NCBI GenBank assembly: GCA_002409745.1
Contig: DHOU01000003.1
Coordinates: 1 to 64,000, forward strand
DNA from: Bacteroidales bacterium UBA5382
GTDB lineage: Bacteria; Bacteroidota; Bacteroidia; Bacteroidales; Dysgonomonadaceae
DNA: 64,000 nt
Reading direction: 5' to 3'
The notes beneath the pieces were generated by a model. That model saw only the letters and a list, made by a program, of their open reading frames with translations. It had not been told where the DNA came from and did no database searches. A program made the position numbers and the translations under genes. Within the stretch, counting starts at the first letter, position 1; every line of letters starts with the position of its first letter. Of this stretch, positions 26,416 to 34,700 are shown piece after piece.

Positions 26416-26895
26416 ATGGAAATAATTCAGATACGTAAAGCGGAAGCAAAGGATATCGAAAGAATCGATGACCTGTTGGAACAAGTGTTGTCGGTACATC
26501 ACAAGGGGCGTCCGGACTTATTCAAATCCGTTGGGCGGAAATATACGGATAAAGAATTGACCGAAATTCTTCACGACGGGCAAAAGCCCGTCTTAGTGGC
26601 GGTGGATGAAACAGATTGTGTGGTCGGATATGTTTTCTGCCTGTTGCAACAGCATCTGGACAGCGCTATTCTGACCGATATCAAGACTCTGTATATCGAT
26701 GATTTGTGTGTGGATGAATCTCTTCGGGGAGAGCATATCGGAAGAAAGCTCTATCAGGCAGCGGAGGAATTGGCTAAAGGACAGGGTTGTTATAATATCA
26801 CCTTAAACGTATGGAGTTGCAATCCGCAAGCGGCTAAATTTTACGAAACCTGTGGATTCAAACCGCAAAAAATAGGGATGGAAATCCTTTTATAA
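26416..26895 (+). CDS. GNAT-family N-acetyltransferase
   Basis: 159 residues. The acetyl-CoA pyrophosphate loop is visible as VDESLRGEHIGRKLYQAAEE (R/Q-x-x-G-x-G/A type), preceded by the beta-4 strand TLYIDDLCV and followed by LNVWSCNPQAAKFYETCGF. Resembles RimI/aminoglycoside-type GNATs. It begins 19 nt after the antitoxin stop on the same strand, so it may be the third gene of the toxin-antitoxin cassette. GNAT genes can also be independent passengers. Substrate unknown. Confidence 0.82.
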   Translation: MEIIQIRKAEAKDIERIDDLLEQVLSVHHKGRPDLFKSVGRKYTDKELTEILHDGQKPVLVAVDETDCVVGYVFCLLQQHLDSAILTDIKTLYIDDLCVDESLRGEHIGRKLYQAAEELAKGQGCYNITLNVWSCNPQAAKFYETCGFKPQKIGMEILL

Positions 26896-26932
26896 AGATT
26901 TTTTTGGGGGAACACTTCCCCGCTATGCGGTC

Positions 26933-26953
26933 CTCCTCTTAAGATAAGAGGAG
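26933..26953. terminator. Hairpin between convergent GNAT and fecI genes
   Basis: A perfect 9-bp stem CTCCTCTTA / TAAGAGGAG with an AGA loop. It lies between convergent stops at 26895 and 26972, so it may terminate either side. It lacks a long U-run. Confidence 0.5.
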
Positions 26954-26971
26954 AAGGGCAGCCGGCATCCC

Positions 26972-27574
26972 TTAGACTAATACTGAGAGCATTTTTTTCA
27001 TTTGCCTTTTGCGGGGTGAATATCCTAAATAAGCGGTTATTTCCGCTTCGAGCTGTTGAATGGCTTTGTAGAGGTGGGTTTCTACGGTACGTTGCGAGAG
27101 ATGCAATATTTGCGCCGTTTGTTTGGCGGTAAGTTCCTGTTCGCGAATCATTTTAAATACTGTCTTTTGTTGGTCGGGTAACTGCTCTACAATAGCGCGA
27201 AGGTTCGCTGATAATTCATTATCTTCCATGCGGCTCAACGGCGTTTCTGTGGCTGCCGATTGCGATACGGCGGTTTCCTCTTCGATAGAGACCATGCGGG
27301 TAGCGGTACGCTTGGCGTTTAAGCATCGGTTCTTCACGGATACATATAAGTAGGTGACCGGATGATCGACAGAAGATAAGGATTGCCGATGCAACCATAT
27401 CTCCACAAATACATCCGAAACGACTTCTTCCGCCTTGCCGCTATCAGTTAAAAAGAGTCCGGCAAAACGTACCAAGCCGGTATATTTCGCGCGAAACAAT
27501 TCATCGAAAGCTGCCGGATCATCTTCGGATATCCGGTGAAACCATTCTTTTAGGACGGGAACGGGTTGCTGCAT
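26972..27574 (-). CDS. ECF RNA polymerase sigma factor (FecI-like)
   Basis: 200 residues. Region 2 is FDELFRAKYTGLVRFAGLFL to EEVVSDVFVEIWLHR and YLYVSVKNRCLNAKR. Region 4 is LPDQQKTVFKMIREQ followed by the HTH ELTAKQTAQILHLSQRTVETH. This is the Bacteroidetes FecI-like ECF group that partners FecR anti-sigma factors and STN receptors. The expected partner fecR is separated from it by the plus-strand HigBA-GNAT cassette (25778-26895), although fecI and fecR are normally adjacent. Upstream lies the promoter-like element shared with fecR. Confidence 0.92.
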   Translation of the reverse strand: MQQPVPVLKEWFHRISEDDPAAFDELFRAKYTGLVRFAGLFLTDSGKAEEVVSDVFVEIWLHRQSLSSVDHPVTYLYVSVKNRCLNAKRTATRMVSIEEETAVSQSAATETPLSRMEDNELSANLRAIVEQLPDQQKTVFKMIREQELTAKQTAQILHLSQRTVETHLYKAIQQLEAEITAYLGYSPRKRQMKKMLSVLV

Positions 27575-27597
27575 CTTGATACTTTACTGTTATCTTA

Positions 27598-27626
27598 GGG
27601 ACACCTTCCGGCGGGAAAATACGTAG
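27598..27626 (-). promoter_or_regulatory. ECF-type promoter-like element upstream of fecI
   Basis: On the minus strand CTACGTATTTTCCCG, 7 nt, then GTGTCC, about 24 nt before the fecI ATG. Sequence, spacing and distance to the start codon match the element upstream of fecR. Confidence 0.6.
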
Positions 27627-27640
27627 CCCGATTAAAAAAA

Positions 27641-28201
27641 TCAGTCATCTTTATGATTCTTCCACATCGGTTTTGAACGCATAATTTGGTCATAAACCGG
27701 ACAACTCTCGGAGTGCGCCCCGGGAAGATAGCCGATACTCATTAAAAACTCGTTTACGATTTCACCGCCGGTAAAGCGAAAGGTTTGCTTAAAAAGCGCG
27801 ACCCACTCTTCTACTGTTTTAGGATGATGATGGCGCAGCCATTTCTCAAAAGACCCGTATTCTTTTTGCAGGAGTAAAATAGTTTGGGCATTCTGTATGA
27901 CAGCATCGATCTTGCGGCGGTTACGGATAATGCCGGGATCGTTTAAGAGGCGCACGCGATCCGTTTCGGTATAAGCGGCGATGGTTTTGATATCGAAATG
28001 ATCATACGCCCGGCGCAAAGCGGCTTCTTTTTTAAGAATGGTTTCCCAACTCAATCCGGCCTGATTGATCTCCATAATCAGGCGGCCGAACAATTCATTA
28101 TCATCATGCAAAGGAAAACCATAATGGAGATTATGATACTTTTCGTGCAATGTCTTTTTCTCCCCCGGAGGAAGGGAGCGGATGAATGAACAATAATCCA
28201 T
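27641..28201 (-). CDS. tag: DNA-3-methyladenine glycosylase I
   Basis: 186 residues from ATG 28201 (MDYCSF). This start puts the first zinc Cys at residue 4 as in E. coli Tag, so the longer frame to 28270 is rejected. Other zinc ligands fit: His23 in KYHNLHYG, and H-x3-C in GAHSESC near the C-terminus. QAGLSWETIL is the family signature in the base-binding region. It removes 3-methyladenine from alkylated DNA. The usual YHDxEWG is changed to YHNLHYG. It has its own promoter and ends just before the fecI promoter element. Confidence 0.92.
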   Translation of the reverse strand: MDYCSFIRSLPPGEKKTLHEKYHNLHYGFPLHDDNELFGRLIMEINQAGLSWETILKKEAALRRAYDHFDIKTIAAYTETDRVRLLNDPGIIRNRRKIDAVIQNAQTILLLQKEYGSFEKWLRHHHPKTVEEWVALFKQTFRFTGGEIVNEFLMSIGYLPGAHSESCPVYDQIMRSKPMWKNHKDD

Positions 28202-28247
28202 ATTCGATAAATTTTGATATAAACAACAACCGATCGATTTGAGTGGA

Positions 28248-28277
28248 TAAAGGTACAAAGATTTACGCATATTGCAA
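28248..28277 (-). promoter_or_regulatory. Candidate promoter of tag
   Basis: Minus strand TTG (28277-28275), 19-bp spacer, TACCTTTA (28255-28248), one mismatch from TAnnTTTG. It lies about 47 nt upstream of the Tag start. Confidence 0.45.
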
Positions 28278-28378
28278 CGAAGGTTCCGTTTAAGGTGATA
28301 CCGGAAACAGACGTCTTATGACCCGTCAAATCCTCTGAAATAGCTTATCCTTTCGGACAGAGAATGAAAAATCAATCA

Positions 28379-28693
28379 CTGAAATGTGAATATGAATAGG
28401 AGGAAAAGCAAAATAGGTCTCTGAATTGTGAAAATATTTGCATGAAATGTAAAAATTAGAGGCTCTTTTGTAAAAATAAAAGCCTTTAATATTAAAATGT
28501 TTCTCTGTTTTGTAAAAATATAAGGGTATAACGTTAAAACAAAAGCCTTTTTATTGAAAACAGGATTGAAGGTGAACAAAATAGAATAGAAGGTGGACGG
28601 AATAGAATAGAAGGTGGACGGAATATGATAGGAGATAGACAGAAAATGATAGGAGGCAGACGTAAAATACTTCGGAATAGACAAAAACAGCCC
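28379..28693 (+). repeat. Array of about fifteen degenerate 21-bp repeats (array 2)
   Basis: Units start every 21 bp from 28379 (28379, 28400, 28421 and so on to 28673) without an indel. The left part follows CTGTTTTGTAAAAATATAAG and the right part GAAGGTGGACGGAATAGAAT, so unit sequence drifts along the array while the period is kept. It lies in the 543-bp gap between the sprA stop and tag. The minus-strand frame reads as seven-residue repeats (FYSIPST) but has no ribosome site or conserved start. I regard it as non-coding. Confidence 0.8.
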
Positions 28694-28744
28694 CATAATA
28701 ACCGGAATAAGGATAAAGGTGGAGAGAATGCAGGGTGGGGAGGA

Positions 28745-31700
28745 TTATTGATTGAGATTGAACCGCAAACTCAATCCCGCATCGGTTTCGGAAGTGGGAT
28801 AGGAGGTGGATGAGATGAGCGGCGTGTTGATAGCCTTATCGAAAAAAGCGCGTAAGGTCAGCGCCCGGCTCAAGTCATAATCTGCCGAAAACTGGATGGT
28901 CGTGGTCCGTAATCCGCTCGTGGCCTGCGAAAAACCATCTTCTATTTTGCGGATAAGAGCATGCGTCGTTTTGTGCGAAACATCGAAACGGATGTTCAAG
29001 TCATTCGAAAAAGTAGACGCTGTATTGGAAGCCGTATTCGATGCTTCCGTATCGGTTCTTCTCCGTCGGGGAGTCCGCCGGCGGTTGTTTTCGCGCAAAT
29101 TGATGCCGAGCACACGGTTAAAATCGGGAATGCGGTAACCCAATCCGAATACCCAATCGTTATCGCTGGTCTCGACAATCTGATACGATGCGATGTTTAA
29201 GTTGACCGTGCGCGTTTTGTTCCATCGCAGGTTGAGGGACAGGTTATTATTAAATACTCCACGGGCCTCGATTAACGGGCTGAAGCTTTCTATCAAATTG
29301 ACCGACGAAATATCGTATGGCGAAGACGGCACGGGCAAACCGGTCAGCACATCACGGACATAACCTAACCCCGACCCGTCGGCGGACGAGACTCTGCTTA
29401 AGAAAGAGGTATAAGCCCCCACGCGGTATTGCGAGATATACTTATGGGTAAACACGAGCGATTGGAAGAGGTCACGCAGCGGCAAGAAAGTAGACAGCGG
29501 ATTGAATGATATATTCCAGTTGGGTAGGAGCGACGTGATATCGGGAAAAGCCGTCAGCCCTACATTGTTGGGATTCTTGCCGGTATAGGCCGCCAGAAAG
29601 GCGGGGATAAGCACATCGGCCGAGTTCGGGTTGATATCGGCCACCGAAGGGTCGAATGACTGTCCGCCCAGACCGGTTTGTGCGATAAACCCCGCGTTGG
29701 GGTACGTGTTGCCGGTATAGCGGTTGCGCCAACGGGCGGAAATAATGTCTTTATTGCTTAGGAAAGCGTCGAACGTAGCCGAGCGGTAGTTATTCGCCGT
29801 CGATGAGCCCTTGAAAGCCGACGCAAGGGAGACCGTTGTCATCGCGAAACTCCCTCCCCGTAGTTGCGGTTGGCCTTCCACCATGTACTGAAATTCCGTT
29901 CGCCGGTTGTCTTCATAAAGCGCGTTCAAATCGATCTTCAATCCGCGAAAAGGCTCTATCACCGCATCCATCCGTACGTTGGTCGTGACATTATAGACCG
30001 CCGGTGAAATATTTTCCGGGTTTATGACCAGCCAGTCGTTACGCAAGGCCTTTTCAATATACTGTCCGCCGCCTTCCAGTCCGAAAGCAAAACCCAAGCC
30101 GGGAATCATCGTTCCGGCGGAGTTGGATTGCCCGAAGAAGTCGCCGATCATCGGATTGAATCCGGGCAGGTCGGTACGGGTTTTATAAGCGATGTTGACG
30201 TTGAGGCTTCGAAGCATCATCAGCCCGCGGGCTGCATAGCGGGCGATATCGAATCCCGCAGGCTCCCGAGGTGGCAGCGTAATCGTACGAACGACGACTT
30301 CTACATCGACTGTATCCCGATTGAGAAGGGCGATACGGTTGTTGTCCAGTTTTTTGTGGCGTAACACATACTGCTTTCCATTCCGGCGGGCGGTTACACG
30401 AAGGTTTTTCGAGTTTAGGTTGTGTGTGACGATGGTATTCGAATCGGTTTGTAAACGAACCGTTTGCGTGGCGGTACGCTCTTCCGGTTCAGGTGCGGCA
30501 TCGAGAGCCTTCGGAGTCCCCGCGTCTCCGTCGAAATAACGGTTTGTTTGTTGCAGAAAGGGAATTTTATTATAGAACGATACCAAATTGAAGCGGTTGT
30601 TTAAGGTGAGCGACAGTTCGTTTTGCAGATAATTTCCAATCGTCACATCTTCAATATAAGCACCCCGTTCCCAACGGTAGCGCGAGTTATAGGCGGCGCT
30701 GGAATGAATCCAATCGAGTATCGGTATTTGGGCGAATGGAAGCGTGTAAGTCACATCCGCCGTTTGTTCGTGACTCAGTGGCTTCCCGAGATTTTGAATG
30801 CTTTGCGTCACCGAATCTTTCCAAATTTCATAATCATTGCGGTTGATCTTTTTGTTCACTTGCAGGTAAGGCTCTTCGATTTCGGCAATAGTTCCCGAAC
30901 GGAACGATGTTTTCAGGTTACGGGTCAAGTCCCACGTGATCGAGAAATTCCGGTTCCATTCGAAATTTTGGCTGAACGACAAGTATTGGGTTTGCGTTTC
31001 GGTCATCCCCGCCAGATAGGCGTTCAGGTCGCGTAACTGCGTCTCGGAGTAATTTCGCACAATATAGCTGCTTGCCTGAAGGGTATTGGGGAGATAATTC
31101 AAGTTGAGCGATTTGATCAGTTTCAGCCATCCCGATTTGCTTTCGAGATGTTTAAAAGGCTCCCACGGTTTCACAAACGGAGTGTAAGCGTAACTTGCCT
31201 GAAGGCGGAAATCTTGCGTGGTGGCATATTCCGTTTCGGGATCCTGATGTTTGTTTTCCTTGTACGAATATCCGAAACTGAAGTTCGCCGGGTCGTAAGG
31301 CATCGGGGTTTTACTCTTAATGTCGACTTTTACATTACTCAAGCTTAGGCTTTTGGTTGTCGTTCTGGTCATGGCGAAGTTGATAATGGAATCCTTTTCC
31401 GAGCGGCTATTCGTCCCGTTGAACGATTCCGACAATAGAATATCCTGATTCAACGGATCGTATTTGGGCGTATTGGTTTGACTCGAATAGGAGTAATAGA
31501 AAGGTGCGGTAACTTTCGCTTTCTCCGGGAAGAAGCGTCCGAGTTCGAGGTTCAGCGCAAAATCGATGGACGCATAATCGTCGTTTCGCCTTTCCAGCAA
31601 ACTTTGGTCGAGGGCGCCGAAGCCGGCGGTTTCTTTTCGTCCCGAAATATTCACTGCGCCGATATCGGAAAGGCTGAGATTCACGTTTCCCTGTGCCGCC

Positions 31701-34700
31701 CATCCCCCGTCTTCATCGAATTCGCTGAGGCGAAGCTCGTTTACCCACACTTCGCCCGATTTATTCTTATCGGTGCGGTTGCGGACACCGATCATCATAA
31801 CCTTTACTTCGGCTAAAGACGGGTTTCCGACAATCGTCATCGTGTTATCGGGCTTATCCGGATCTTGCACCGTGTAAGGGGTTAGGTAAGTCACCCCGTT
31901 ACCGAGGTTTTTCTGCGTATTCCGCTCTAATTTCAGATTTGTCAACGCTTTCAACGGGAAATCGAATAAGTTGCCGGGCATCCACACTTTTTCACGGTCG
32001 GCCGTTACATTGCCGTTATACCGTCCCTCGGGCGTAATATCCAACGGTATTTCATATTCATAATAGTTGTTGCGATAATCGGAACCCAACCGCAGAAAAA
32101 CCGTCAACTCGCCATCCTCCAGTGTTTCCGGGTCTTCCTCCAGTTCTTCGGCGTGTACAAAAAGTTGAAGGCGTTTGTAGCGGCGCAGGTCATAAAGCGC
32201 GCTCTTATAGACAGCGCGCGAGTCGCCGGCATCCAAATCGCGTATTTTAAGCGATATCGATTGCTCGTTCTCCTGCCGCAGTTGAGGCTGGCTGGGATCG
32301 GTAATGCGGGTCACACCGGGAGGCAACACATAATTCACCGGCGTGCGGTCGCCATTCTCTTCGATGTTTACGGTGGATAGTTCCAGCGACCCCGTTCCCG
32401 ATACGGCGCCGCCCGATGCTAAGTCCTGCGTATAAGTGCGCCATTCGCTGCGGACAAGCTCGAGGGTGGCAAACCGCAGAAAAACCGGATCCTCGAAGCC
32501 GGTCAGGAACATACGCATAAAGCGGATATTGTTGAATCCCCGGATGTTTCCCACCCGCGTTTCATACTCTTTAATCGGGACTTTAAATTGATACCAATTG
32601 ACCGTACTGCTTTGCCCGTTGCGTAAAGCGACACTCACCGAACGTTTGTCCACGATGAAATTGCTTCCGACGGCCATCTCCCCGGGACGAAGTTTTACTT
32701 TATATTGATAGTACGACTCGCTTTCATTCATGGTATTATCATTGTCGATATCTTCCACGTCGGGGGTTGTCCTCGAAGCCGTGGAGTAGCCTGCATCCTC
32801 TTCGGGCGCCAAAGAGTTTCCTTCCGTTCCGTTAAAATACTTATACCGTTCCAAAATGCTTAATTGCTGCCGATCCTGTTCCGGGCCCCGGTAATGGCGG
32901 AAGTTGTCGCCGGCCGGATCATTGAGCGGAGAATGGGCATCCTCTTGCAGGCGCGCGATCGCATCTCCCGACAAGCGCGAACGATAAGTTTCAAGATAGC
33001 TCGCATACGTTGGATACGTTTTTTCTTCTTCGGTGTTTAAGCCGTTTAACCCGACGTCCTGAATGCGCCGTGAATTCATTCCCTGCGACTGGTCGAAAGC
33101 ATACACGGTGGACTGCCGCTCGGGATACTTCCCCCACACCGAATACCCGATGGCCGCGGTGTCTCCGTCGACGGGCAGGCCATTCTCAAAAAACTTCCTT
33201 CCGTCTTTCAATACATCTTCCGAAATCTCGCCCAAATTGAAATATAAGTCGCCGCCCTGAGCCGTTTGCAGGGTGTCGTTCACAAACGGATCCATCAGCC
33301 AGAACTCGATATATTCAATATTCGCCGCTTCAAAATCGCGCGTGTCGATCTTGCGGGTGATTCCTCCCCAACGACGGTACGCATTCAGCAGATGTCCGTC
33401 CGAATCCACCTCCGTATCCAAATTGTAAGGGCCCCGTTCATTCGGATAATAAGAGATATTCAATACCGGAATGGTCGATGCCTGTCCATAAATAGGATCT
33501 TTATTGGGATAGATTTCGCGTTCATATACTTCCCTGACCAAATGGTTCGACAATTGTTCGTCATCGTTTTTTATATGTGCCGGCGTACGGCTCGAATTGC
33601 GTTGCGTAAAAAGGCCATCGATGTAAAACCAAGACATCAACGCCCGATTCTTGGTATATTCGATATTATTGGATAAGGCGGCTTCGGGAAACAACCCGGT
33701 GGAGGTGTTGTTGTAAGGGGTGGCGGCGAGCGTCCAGGCATACGGCGACCGCAAGTCGATGCCGGAGGTCGATGTCTCGAAATCATCGAGATAAGAATAT
33801 CCCCCGGTGTATTTGTTCCGGTAATGTCCCGGAATCATGTGGGCAAATTCCGCATTGGCCGAAATGTGGGAGGGGGCGGTGGCGTTGACGAACGGCAGCA
33901 GGTCGAGGAGATTGGTCAGCAGGTAGGATTCCTTCTTATACGATGCATTCAATCCCCACAGCGTGTTTTTGACCGACTCGTCGCCCAAAACGGTCTTCGT
34001 CGTCAGGGGCTTCTCATAAAAATGCATCAGGGTGCCGCCGATACTCAAATTTTTGGAATAATCATACAACAGATTGATTCCCATCATGGTTTTCCGCTGC
34101 ATGCTCGCCAGCGACTGGTTTTCGAGCGACACGCTGATGGGTGTGCCCGCATCGAGAAGCGACTGGTTGAGGATATTGACTGTCCCGGTCATATAATCGA
34201 CCGTGTAGTCGGAGCCTTCCGTCAGGGTGACCCCCGCAGCGGTTACCCGCACGGAACCCGGAGTGACATTCGTTGCGTTCAGGCTGATTCCCGAGCCCGA
34301 CGTTCCCCGGTATTCACCGCTTATCCGGAATTTGTTTTTTTCCGATAGCTGGCGGGCGACGGTTAACGTGGAATCGTACAATTCCTGATAGACATATTTA
34401 TCGGCAAGGGCATCATCGGCAATCTTGCGGCGAAGGTGGGAGCCGAACGGTTCGACGACGGGAAAGATGATGCGCCCGTTTTGCGCCGATACGGTATAGC
34501 CGTCGAGGAAGTCGAAGATGCCGTCGGGGTACGGATCGTTCTTACTGTTTAAACGATCGAGATTCATGACCCGCAGCAGGAGTTCGTTCCGGATATTTCC
34601 TTCGGGAATATAATTCAGATAGACTCCCGTGGTATCGCTCTGATAGGTAATGTTCATCTTGAAGCCGGCGCTTTGCAAATTATAGGCGTTGTAACCGACC

